Under the pieces are notes generated by a model. It did not search any database and had not been told where the DNA came from. It saw nothing but the letters and a program-made list of their open reading frames with translations. A stretch of 12,216 nucleotides of DNA. It comes from Pseudomonadota bacterium. GTDB lineage: Bacteria; Pseudomonadota; Gammaproteobacteria; Burkholderiales; Burkholderiaceae_C. The DNA lies in the NCBI GenBank assembly GCA_023410975.1, contig JAEYPG010000332.1:1-12216 (forward strand). Reading direction: 5' to 3'. Position numbers and translations under genes: made by a program. Of this stretch, positions 6,687 to 12,216 are shown in pieces (position 1 is the first letter of the stretch; the number at the start of each line of letters is the position of its first letter).

Positions 6687-6926
6687 ATGCCGATCTACGA
6701 CTACCACTGCCCTGCCTGCGGCCAGGAATTCGAGCTGCTGGTGCGTTCCAGCACCACGCCGGCCTGCCCGCACTGTGCCGCCACCGAGTTGGAGCGGCGT
6801 GTCTCGCTGACCGCGCCGCAAGGCAAGATCAAGGCGATCATCGCGTCCAACCGCCGCGCCGCCGCCCGGGAAGGCCACTTCAGCAACTACAGCCAGGCCG
6901 AACGGTCCAAGCTGCTCAAGGGCTGA
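6687..6926 (+). CDS. FmdB-family zinc-ribbon protein
   Basis: This 79-residue protein begins with MPIYDYHCPACG, the classic start of FmdB-type regulatory or zinc-ribbon proteins. Two CxxC knuckles, Cys8/Cys11 and Cys27/Cys30 (CPHC), form the zinc site. The second half (about 45-79) is basic and ends in YSQAERSKLLKG, without a recognised domain. TTGAGG lies upstream of the ATG. It sits between the micro-ORF and the 95-residue gene with very small gaps, so it is part of the same operon. Small FmdB proteins are poorly understood; a role in protein maturation or regulation connected with the neighbouring redox enzymes is a guess. Confidence 0.9.
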   Translation: MPIYDYHCPACGQEFELLVRSSTTPACPHCAATELERRVSLTAPQGKIKAIIASNRRAAAREGHFSNYSQAERSKLLKG

Positions 6927-6936
6927 GGCGCGCCGC

Positions 6937-7224
6937 ATGGATTCTCCGAGCGAAGAACGCACCGTCCGCTGCTTCCTGACCTACAGCGGCGTGAAGCTGC
7001 CGCTGCAGCTGAGCCAGGAGCTCGACACCGCGTCGCTGCGCCACCGCAACACCTACTTCCGCGCCGAGTACGACGCGCAGGGCCGCATGTGCCGCTGCGA
7101 CAAGATGGTCTACGGCGAGGTCGAGATGCGGCACGACTACCGCTACGGCGCGGGCGGCGCGCTGTGCGAGGCCGTCATCACGTCGGTGCACGAAGACGAG
7201 CCGCAGGTGCTGGCTTTCGGCTGA
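6937..7224 (+). CDS. Small conserved-looking protein of unknown function
   Basis: This 95-residue soluble protein starts ten bases after the zinc-ribbon stop, with GAGG upstream. It has a compact beta-rich look: FLTYSGVKLPLQL, then LRHRNTYFRAEYDAQGRMCR, then a MVYGEVEMRHDYRYGAGGALCEA pattern like a YD/MORN-type beta-hairpin repeat. It has three cysteines (two as CRC), no signal peptide and no membrane segment. I recall similar short proteins being annotated as a DUF next to nif genes (possibly DUF6156), but I cannot confirm this. It is the last gene of the rightward operon. Confidence 0.8.
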   Translation: MDSPSEERTVRCFLTYSGVKLPLQLSQELDTASLRHRNTYFRAEYDAQGRMCRCDKMVYGEVEMRHDYRYGAGGALCEAVITSVHEDEPQVLAFG

Positions 7225-7283
7225 TCTGGCACGCGTGTTTCGGGCGGTCTGATTCCAATGCTTCCCTGGCACTGAAAGAAGGC

Positions 7284-7323
7284 CCGTTCGGGCTGAGCCC
7301 TTCGACAGGCTCAGGGCGAACGG
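7284..7323. terminator. Compact hairpin repeat between convergent genes, probable bidirectional terminator
   Basis: CCGTTCGGGCTGAGCC (7284-7299) pairs with GGCTCAGGGCGAACGG (7308-7323) around an 8-base loop, CTTCGACA. This is the short, near-perfect form of the dispersed repeat seen in the two nif spacers. It lies between the stop codons of the rightward operon (7224) and the leftward HD gene (7368). Short T-runs follow on the plus side (GATCTTTC), so it may end transcription from both directions. Confidence 0.6.
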
Positions 7324-7367
7324 TGATCTTTCACTGATGAGTTGAAGTCGTGATGAAGCAGGCCGCC

Positions 7368-8183
7368 TCAACGCCGCACCCGGCTCCCCAGTGCCGTGGC
7401 GATCGCTTCGGCACGCGCTTGCAGGGCCGCTTCCTCGTCCAGGCCGGTCACGATGGCCGCACAGCTGGCCGCCAGCGCCAGTCGGATGCGGCCGGCCTTG
7501 GCGTACTCGCCGGCGTGGTGGCCTTCGAAGGCTGCCCAGTCGCAGGTGCACAGCAACAGCAATTGCTCCAGCCGGGCCGGGTGCTCGCGCGCCTGCACCC
7601 GCTCCAGCAGCATGGCGATGGGGCCGGCGCGCATGTCGCTGGCGCGGTGGATGCGGTCGCACTCGTCCACCGCCAAGTGCGCCAGCGCCACCGCGTCCGC
7701 CGGCACCGCGGCGCGCCGCGCGAGCGCGTCGATGGCGGCGTGCGCGCGCTGTTCGTGCTTGTGGTGGTGCGGCCAGATCTCGCGCGGCGTGCCGGACTTG
7801 CCGACCTTGTGCATCAGTGCCGCGAAGCGCAGCGCCAGCGGCGCATTCGCCCGCGCGGCCTCGTCGATGAAGCGCCATTGGTGTTGGCCCACGTCCACCC
7901 ACTCCGGCCCGTCCGAGAGCTGAGGCACGCCAAACAGCCCGTCCAGCTCGGGCAGCAGCTGCGGCAGCGCACGCGCAAGGCGCATGGCTTCGAAGGCGCA
8001 GGAAGGCCGCGGCGCCATCAGCGCCGTGGCCAGCAGGGTCCAGCACGCCTGCGGCGTCATGCGCTTGATGCGGCCGGAGGCCGCCGCCAGCGCCAGCGTC
8101 GTGACGTGCGCGGCATCGGGGTGCTCGCCGGCCGACCGCTCCAGGCAGCACAGCAGGTCGTCATGGGGACGGATGGCCTTCAT
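7368..8183 (-). CDS. HD-domain protein related to CCA-adding enzyme HD region, with altered HD motif
   Basis: This 271-residue protein resembles the HD phosphohydrolase part of bacterial tRNA nucleotidyltransferases. Visible pieces are FGVPQLSDGPEWVDVGQH (84-101), LRFAALMHKVGKSGTPREIWPHHHKHE (118-144) and ERVQAREHPARLEQLLLLC (194-212). The nucleotidyltransferase head is absent, and residues 1-80 are a helical region of unknown kind. In the family the middle motif is HDLGK, with the Asp binding metal; here it is HKVGK (125-129), a Lys in place of the key Asp. The His at 101 and the HHHKHE run are kept. Metal-dependent phosphatase activity is therefore doubtful, and it may bind RNA or nucleotides instead. 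It starts three bases after the stop of the DUF2779-type gene (TGAgccATG), so the two are co-transcribed and probably work together. Confidence 0.85.
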   Translation of the reverse strand: MKAIRPHDDLLCCLERSAGEHPDAAHVTTLALAAASGRIKRMTPQACWTLLATALMAPRPSCAFEAMRLARALPQLLPELDGLFGVPQLSDGPEWVDVGQHQWRFIDEAARANAPLALRFAALMHKVGKSGTPREIWPHHHKHEQRAHAAIDALARRAAVPADAVALAHLAVDECDRIHRASDMRAGPIAMLLERVQAREHPARLEQLLLLCTCDWAAFEGHHAGEYAKAGRIRLALAASCAAIVTGLDEEAALQARAEAIATALGSRVRR

Positions 8184-8186
8184 GGC

Positions 8187-9737
8187 TCAGGCCTGTTCCA
8201 GCACGGCCGTGAGCTGCCGCAGCGCGGCGCAGTGCCGGCGGCCATGGTCGCGCAGCGCCTGGCGCAGCTTTTCGCCCTCGGCCGGCGGCCATCCGCGCTC
8301 CAGCGATGCCGCGTAGGCCTGCAGCGGGCTGTGGAAACAGCGGCCATGGCTGTGCACCTCGAAATCGTGCGCGCCGGCCTCGGGCACCATTGCCCTGAAC
8401 ACCGAGCGCAGCGACCACGAGCCGGCCATCGCGGGGTGGTAGTAGTGGTCGCGCAGCAGCGCGAACATGTCGACGATGCGCGGCAGCAGCGCTGACAGGG
8501 CTGGCCCCAGGTCCTCGAAACGCTGCGCCAGCTCGCGGATGCGGTTGCGCTCGAAGCCCGCGTTGTAGGCGAACACCGGCCCCTCGGCGCCCAGCGTCTC
8601 CACCAGCGAGGCGGCAAAGGCGCGGCGAGGGTCACCGTCGTTCTCCGCGAGGAAACCTGCCTGCGCGACCCGGCCATCGGGCGTTTCCACGTCGCAGCTC
8701 CACTGGAACGGCAGCACCTGGTAGGGCTGCGTGCCGGCCCAGGGCGGGACGGAAAAACCGATGGTTTCAAAGCGCAACCAGCGCCGTGGTCCGGGCAGCG
8801 TGCGCAGTGCCGCGCCCGCGCCAGGATCGAGTACGGGCTGCCCGCGCTTGACGGCCAGCGCGGCGCGGCGGTGCCGGGCCACCGTGAGCCGGTGCAGCGG
8901 CACGTCGCGCAGGTCCGCGTAGCCCTCGGCACGCAACTCCGCCGCCAGCTCGCGCCCGACGATGTCCAGGCTGTTGGCGGGATCGACCAGCACGGGCTCG
9001 GCGACCGACAGGCCGCACGGCGCAAGCTGCTCGCATGGGCCGCCCGCGCTCGCGTCCGTTCCGCAGGGCGCGCCGAGCGGCACGGCGGGCAGCTCGCCGC
9101 GCTCGCACTGGCGCATCGCGACGATCCACTCGCCCACCGGGCGCGTGCCCAGCACGGGCGCCAGGTCCACCTCGCGGTACAGGCCAGCGTAGCAGCCGTG
9201 ACCCGGGTAGACGAAGCTGGTGTCGATCAGCAGCAGCCCCGCGCTCTGCACGCGCAGCGCATTGCGCGCCATCACGTGCAGCCACAGCGCCACCGTGTCG
9301 ACATCGGCGTCGGTGCCCGCGGTGGCCTGGCGCACGCGCAGCAGCTTGAAGCCCAGGGCGTCCCGGGTGACGAGGTCGATGCGCACGCGCACGCCTTCGT
9401 CGCTGGCCACGCAGGCGCCGGCCACGGCCCAGGCCTCGTCCTGCGATCCGATGTCCACCAGCAGCCGTTCGGTGATGTCGATGGCGGCCTGCCATTCGTC
9501 GTCCGTCCGCGGCGCGTCCAGCGTGAGCAGTCCCGGGTAGGAGGCGCGCAGCGCCTGCTCGACGCCAGGGCCCCTGACCATGCGGTCCACGCTCGGCCTG
9601 CTTCGCGAGGGCGCCACCGGCACGGGCGCGCGGCGGTGCAGCCAGTAGCGGCGCGCGCAGGCGCGCCAGCGCCGCAAGTCGTCTTCGGCCAGGGGAATCA
9701 GCGGCACCGGCATCGGCATCTTTTGCGTGAGATCCAT
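8187..9737 (-). CDS. DUF2779-type nuclease-like protein with apparently degenerate active sites
   Basis: This 516-residue protein has a C-terminal half that matches the DUF2779 pattern: RWLRFETIGFSVPPWAG-like sequence from 319, PYQVLPFQWS (338-347), VFAYNAGFERNR (388-399) and HYYHPAMAGSWSLRSVF (431-447). Usual members read DFETI, with an Asp-x-Glu as in DnaQ-type exonucleases; here Arg322 replaces the Asp. The N-terminal half looks like a Cas4-type nuclease. It has CARRYWL (Cys27), RIDLV (Asp121) and Cys225/235/241, possible Fe-S ligands, but LLRVRQAT (132-139) stands where LIEVKSST is expected, so the E-x-K pair is lost. The start at 9737 was chosen because homology begins at once; an upstream ATG at 9830 would add 31 residues unlike the family. 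It is the first gene of the leftward pair. Confidence 0.8.
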   Translation of the reverse strand: MDLTQKMPMPVPLIPLAEDDLRRWRACARRYWLHRRAPVPVAPSRSRPSVDRMVRGPGVEQALRASYPGLLTLDAPRTDDEWQAAIDITERLLVDIGSQDEAWAVAGACVASDEGVRVRIDLVTRDALGFKLLRVRQATAGTDADVDTVALWLHVMARNALRVQSAGLLLIDTSFVYPGHGCYAGLYREVDLAPVLGTRPVGEWIVAMRQCERGELPAVPLGAPCGTDASAGGPCEQLAPCGLSVAEPVLVDPANSLDIVGRELAAELRAEGYADLRDVPLHRLTVARHRRAALAVKRGQPVLDPGAGAALRTLPGPRRWLRFETIGFSVPPWAGTQPYQVLPFQWSCDVETPDGRVAQAGFLAENDGDPRRAFAASLVETLGAEGPVFAYNAGFERNRIRELAQRFEDLGPALSALLPRIVDMFALLRDHYYHPAMAGSWSLRSVFRAMVPEAGAHDFEVHSHGRCFHSPLQAYAASLERGWPPAEGEKLRQALRDHGRRHCAALRQLTAVLEQA

Positions 9738-9902
9738 GAAAGCTTTCACAAGGGGCGCTGCGGCCAGCACGATCGCTACAAACGTGACAAACCCCCGGCC
9801 GCACGCCGTTCCCTTGCACCCTCGTTGCAAGAGTTGTGCGCGACGCAGCCTTGAGATGGCTCAAGTTGCGGGAGCAGCCATGTCGCTACCTTTGCCCACA
9901 CC
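9738..9902. promoter_or_regulatory. Divergent intergenic region, probable promoters not resolved
   Basis: This 165-bp gap separates the leftward DUF2779-type gene and the rightward YkgJ-type gene, so it must contain start signals for both. It contains a small dyad, CTTGCA (9813-9818) / TGCAAG (9826-9831), which could be an operator. A near sigma-54 match on the minus strand lacks the required GG. No TGT-N10-ACA NifA site was found. Confidence 0.5.
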
Positions 9903-10631
9903 ATGCACCCATCACGCGAATTTTTCCAGGCGCTGCACCGTGCCTTCGACACCACGCTGGCAGAGCGCGGGCGCACGCCGGTCGTGCTCGATGCGCTGCT
10001 GAGCCAGGCCTTCGACAGTTTTGCGGGCAACGTCGCCATCCAGTGCGAGGACGAGCCGCCGCTGGCTTGCGGGCGCGGCTGCTCCACCTGCTGCACGCTG
10101 CGCGTCGGCGCCACCGCGCCCGAGGTGCTGCTGGTGGCGCGCTTCCTGCGCGCCGTGACGCCACGGCTGCTGGAGCGCGGCGTGGACCTCGTGGCCGGGC
10201 TGCGCGAGGCCGATGCCCAGACCGCCGGCCTCGCGGAGCGGGAGCGCGTGGCGCTGCGCCAGCGCTGTCCCTTCATCGCGCAGGGCGCCTGCGTGATCTA
10301 CTCGGTGCGCCCGCTGGCCTGCCGCGGGCATGCGTCGCACGACCTCAAGGCCTGCATCGAGGCGGCGGCCGGGCGTGCGCTGCAGGTGCCCTACAGCGAG
10401 GTCCACCGCCGCGTGCGCTCGCTGGTGCAGAACGCCATGCAGTCCTCGCTGCGGGATGCCGGGCTGGCCTGGGGCGTGTACGAGCTCAACCGGGCGCTGC
10501 TCATCGCGATCGATGACGACCATGGCGAGACGCGCTGGCTCAACGGCGAGGACGTGTTCGCCGGCGCGGCGCTCAATGACGTGCCGGCCGAGGAGATGGC
10601 CGCGGTGTTCGAAGAGTTGCGGCCGCATTGA
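9903..10631 (+). CDS. YkgJ-family cysteine-cluster protein
   Basis: This 242-residue soluble protein has the pattern of the putative zinc- or iron-chelating YkgJ family. A first knot is CGRGCSTCC (Cys56, 60, 63, 64), followed by RCPFIAQGACVIYSVRPLACRGH with Cys122, Cys130 and Cys140. The C-x-Y-S-x-R-P-x-x-C-R stretch is the most typical part. The last third (about 165-242) is helical and acidic at the end, with no recognised domain. The start codon has no strong ribosome-binding site. It is divergent from the DUF2779-type gene and convergent with the ferredoxin gene. The family may bind metal or an Fe-S cluster; its role here is unknown. Confidence 0.88.
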   Translation: MHPSREFFQALHRAFDTTLAERGRTPVVLDALLSQAFDSFAGNVAIQCEDEPPLACGRGCSTCCTLRVGATAPEVLLVARFLRAVTPRLLERGVDLVAGLREADAQTAGLAERERVALRQRCPFIAQGACVIYSVRPLACRGHASHDLKACIEAAAGRALQVPYSEVHRRVRSLVQNAMQSSLRDAGLAWGVYELNRALLIAIDDDHGETRWLNGEDVFAGAALNDVPAEEMAAVFEELRPH

Positions 10632-10637
10632 ACACCG

Positions 10638-10655
10638 CCGCAGCCGTGCCTGCGG
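10638..10655. terminator. Possible small hairpin between convergent genes
   Basis: CCGCAG-CCGTGC-CTGCGG forms a 6-base stem in the 36-bp gap between the stops of the YkgJ-type and ferredoxin genes. There is no T-run, so termination is only suggested by position. Confidence 0.3.
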
Positions 10656-10667
10656 GCAGCAAGAAGC

Positions 10668-10955
10668 TCAATCCTTCAGCTCTGCTCGCGGCTGCAGCAG
10701 CACCACGTCGGTCTCTGCCAGCGCGACGCAAGGCAAGGTAAAGCCCTCCGCCTTCTCGTCGGGCGAGAGTCCCGGCCACTCGATGCGGTAGCGCACCCGG
10801 CCCTCGGTGAGTTGGGCGATGCATTCGCGGCAGGTGCCGTTGCGGCAGCTGCTGCGCAGCCTGATGCCCTGCGCCAACGCCGCTTCCAGCAGCGTGACGC
10901 CCTCCTCCACCGCGACGGTGCGGCCCAGCGGTTCGATGCGCAATGTCCTGCCCAT
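10668..10955 (-). CDS. Plant-type 2Fe-2S ferredoxin
   Basis: This 95-residue small electron carrier has the plant/bacterial [2Fe-2S] pattern: Cys37, Cys42 and Cys45 in SCRNGTCREC, and Cys76 in FTLPCVAL. The usual spacing C-x4-C-x2-C...C is kept, and the length is normal for the family. The first residues (RTLRIEPLGRTVAVEEGVTLLEAAL) form the expected beta-grasp start. GGAG lies about 12 bases before the ATG. It follows the HugZ-like gene by 16 bp on the same strand, so the two are probably one operon. A role as electron donor or acceptor for nitrogenase-linked flavoproteins is possible but not shown by the sequence. Confidence 0.93.
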   Translation of the reverse strand: MGRTLRIEPLGRTVAVEEGVTLLEAALAQGIRLRSSCRNGTCRECIAQLTEGRVRYRIEWPGLSPDEKAEGFTLPCVALAETDVVLLQPRAELKD

Positions 10956-10971
10956 GGCTGGCGCTCCGCGT

Positions 10972-11451
10972 TCAGGCGCCGGCGCGCAGCCAGGCGTCCA
11001 GCTCCGCGCCCACCAGGCTGTAGGCGCGGCCGAAGCCCGCGATCAGCCGTGCCGACACGGGCCGCAGCGCAAAGAGGCGGAAGTCGCCCAGCTCGAAGAT
11101 CGGGGCCGTGTCCGGGAAGCGGGCCAGGTACTGTGCGCGCGCCGCGGCGTAGCCCTCGCCGTCGCGTTCCAGCGGCAACGCGTCGGCCTGCAGCGAGACG
11201 CGCGGCAGGGCCTGTGCCGGCCATTCGCCCCCGGCCTCCGCCGTCACCAGCACGCTCACGCGCGGGTGCTCCAGCATGTCGCGCGTGTGCGTGGCCAGGC
11301 CGCTGACGTGGATGTAGAGCCGCGTGTCGTCCGAAGGCAGCACGAAGGGCGCCATGGAAACGGCGGGCTCGCCGCGATGCAGCGTGGCCAGCGCGGCGAC
11401 GGGCCGATCGGCAAGCAGGCGGCGCAGCAGGGAGGAAGTGTCGGCATCCAT
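10972..11451 (-). CDS. HugZ-like / pyridoxamine-phosphate-oxidase-fold protein
   Basis: This 159-residue protein has the FMN-binding split-barrel pattern of the HugZ/HutZ-like group: VAALATLHRGEPAVSMAPF (18-36), LYIHVSGLATHTRDMLEHPRVSVLV (45-69), YLARFPDTAPIFELGDFRLFAL (108-129) and IAGFGRAYSL (137-146). Members bind flavin or haem, and some open haem. It lacks the C-terminal extension of the longer haem-degrading HugZ proteins, so the activity is open. The ATG at 11451 was chosen because the family starts there; the frame runs upstream for over 200 codons of unrelated sequence. No clear ribosome-binding site is seen. It is the first gene of a pair with the 2Fe-2S ferredoxin, divergent from the MFS gene. 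Confidence 0.87.
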   Translation of the reverse strand: MDADTSSLLRRLLADRPVAALATLHRGEPAVSMAPFVLPSDDTRLYIHVSGLATHTRDMLEHPRVSVLVTAEAGGEWPAQALPRVSLQADALPLERDGEGYAAARAQYLARFPDTAPIFELGDFRLFALRPVSARLIAGFGRAYSLVGAELDAWLRAGA

Positions 11452-11589
11452 GGTCGGGATTGTGGCCGACGGCTCTTGTGGGCCAGCGCGCACACTACGC
11501 GGCGTCCACGGGCGCGGCGCTTGCCGATCCCGGTGCTTCGCGCCGCCGCCAGGCCGCGCCTTTCGCTTTCGTTCCGATCCCGAGCACGC
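11452..11589. other. Divergent intergenic region without recognised sites
   Basis: This is a 138-bp gap between the HugZ-like gene (leftward) and the MFS gene (rightward). I found no sigma-54 consensus, no TGT-N10-ACA and no strong hairpin in it. It presumably holds ordinary promoters that I cannot place. Confidence 0.5.
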
Positions 11590-12216
11590 ATGCCCTTCTC
11601 CCTTGACCGGCCCGTGTGGGCCGTGCGCCTGCAGTTCTTCATCAGCGGTTTTCTGTTTGCCACCTGGGGCGTGCACGTGCCCACGGTGCGCGCGCATTAC
11701 GGCCTGGACGAGCAGCGCCTGGCGCTGACGATGCTGGCCGCCGGCGTGGGCGCGCTGTGCGGTCTGGCCTTCGCCGGGCGCTGGGTCGGGCGCTGGGGGC
11801 CGCAGCGGGTGGCGTGCCTCACCGGCCTGGTGGCAGCCATGACCGTGACGGCGCTGCTGGCCAGCGGCTCCTGGGCGCTGCTGCTGGCGACGATGTGGGT
11901 CTTCGGCGCCGCCGGCAGCGTGTACGACGTGGCGATGAATGCCGGCGGCGCGGCGCTGGAAGCGGACAGCGGCCGGCGTCTGATGAGCCGCTTCCACGCC
12001 CTCTTCAGCTTTGGCGGCATGGCGGGCGCGGCTTTCGGCAGCGCGCTGCTGCGCGTGCAGGCGCCGCCGGTGCTGCACCTGGCGCTCACCGGCATGGCAG
12101 CCATGGCGGCGGTGTGGTGGGCGACGCGGCCGGCGCTGCCCGACATGTCTGCCGCTCCGGCGGCGTCGGAGAGCCGGCGTTTCGGCGCGGGCCGCGGGCG
12201 TGGCGTGCTGTGGATG
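11590..12216 (+). CDS. MFS transporter, YbjJ-like (3' end cut off)
   Basis: The first 209 residues of a major facilitator superfamily membrane protein are present; the frame is open at the right edge, and full members have about 390-400 residues. About six hydrophobic segments are visible (around 12-30, 44-62, 73-91, 95-113, 134-153 and 162-178). The loop motif GRWVGRWGPQR at 63-73 follows helix 2. The stretch YDVAMNAGGAALEADSGRR (112-130) followed by LMSRFHALFSFGG is typical of the YbjJ-like group. The substrate is unknown. It has no clear link to nitrogen fixation and may mark the edge of the nif-associated region. Confidence 0.92.
   Translation, partial: MPFSLDRPVWAVRLQFFISGFLFATWGVHVPTVRAHYGLDEQRLALTMLAAGVGALCGLAFAGRWVGRWGPQRVACLTGLVAAMTVTALLASGSWALLLATMWVFGAAGSVYDVAMNAGGAALEADSGRRLMSRFHALFSFGGMAGAAFGSALLRVQAPPVLHLALTGMAAMAAVWWATRPALPDMSAAPAASESRRFGAGRGRGVLWM

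Noticed and set aside
7350..8495. 381-codon plus-strand frame opposite the HD and DUF2779-type genes
   Set aside because: Crosses the junction of two minus-strand genes and has no domain-like sequence.
9826..9841. Near sigma-54 promoter on the minus strand (GCGCAC-N5-TTGC) ahead of the DUF2779-type gene
   Set aside because: The -12 part and spacing fit, but the invariant GG of the -24 element is broken and no NifA site is nearby.
11452..12078. Long N-terminal extension of the HugZ-like frame
   Set aside because: Antisense to the MFS transporter and unlike any split-barrel protein; the family start is at 11451.
1..12216. tRNA, rRNA, CRISPR arrays, transposases
   Set aside because: Looked for by eye on both strands; no cloverleaf-like sequence, no regularly spaced direct repeats, no transposase-like protein.

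Overview
The window looks like part of the nitrogen-fixation region of a high-GC betaproteobacterium, most likely a Burkholderiales member of the Rubrivivax/Ideonella/Azohydromonas kind. This placement rests on GC content, on the protein sequences, and on the dispersed inverted repeat with core GTTCGGGCTGAGC...GCTCAGGGCGAAC. That repeat is common in this order and is present three times here. The placement is by recall, not by a search.

Left part (1-4108, minus strand): the nitrogenase structural genes nifH, nifD and nifK, read right to left. nifK runs off the left edge with 476 codons present. The spacers nifH-nifD (191 bp) and nifD-nifK (144 bp) each hold a long inverted repeat of the dispersed family. 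NifH and NifD have all the usual cofactor ligands. NifK has its three P-cluster cysteines (70, 95, 153), but it carries Ala at position 188 and Tyr at position 99, the combination described for the Tyr-ligated P-cluster of Gluconacetobacter diazotrophicus.

Centre (4109-4485): a divergent control region. A consensus sigma-54 promoter faces nifH (TGGCAC-N5-TTGC). A second, looser one faces right (TGGTAT-N5-TTGC). A single perfect NifA upstream site (TGT-N10-ACA) lies between them, about equally far from both. There is also a possible IHF site on the nifH side.

Right-facing operon (4462-7224, plus strand): group II truncated haemoglobin, a double-domain SagB/nitroreductase-type flavoprotein overlapping it by one base, a 29-codon micro-ORF, an FmdB-type zinc-ribbon protein, and a small conserved-looking protein of unknown function. 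It ends at a compact hairpin that probably also serves the convergent genes.

Minus-strand pair (7368-9737): an HD-domain protein related to the HD part of CCA-adding enzymes, and a DUF2779-type nuclease-like protein. Both seem to have lost signature catalytic residues (HD to HK; EVK to RVR; DFET to RFET) while the folds look otherwise intact. They may be pseudoenzymes with a binding or regulatory role.

Right end (9903-12216): a YkgJ-type cysteine-cluster protein (+), then on the minus strand a HugZ-like FMN split-barrel protein followed by a plant-type 2Fe-2S ferredoxin, and finally the start of an MFS transporter (+), cut by the window edge.

Taken together, nitrogenase sits beside a set of haem, flavin and iron-sulphur or zinc proteins that would suit O2/NO handling and redox supply during nitrogen fixation. 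No RNA genes, CRISPR arrays or insertion sequences were seen.
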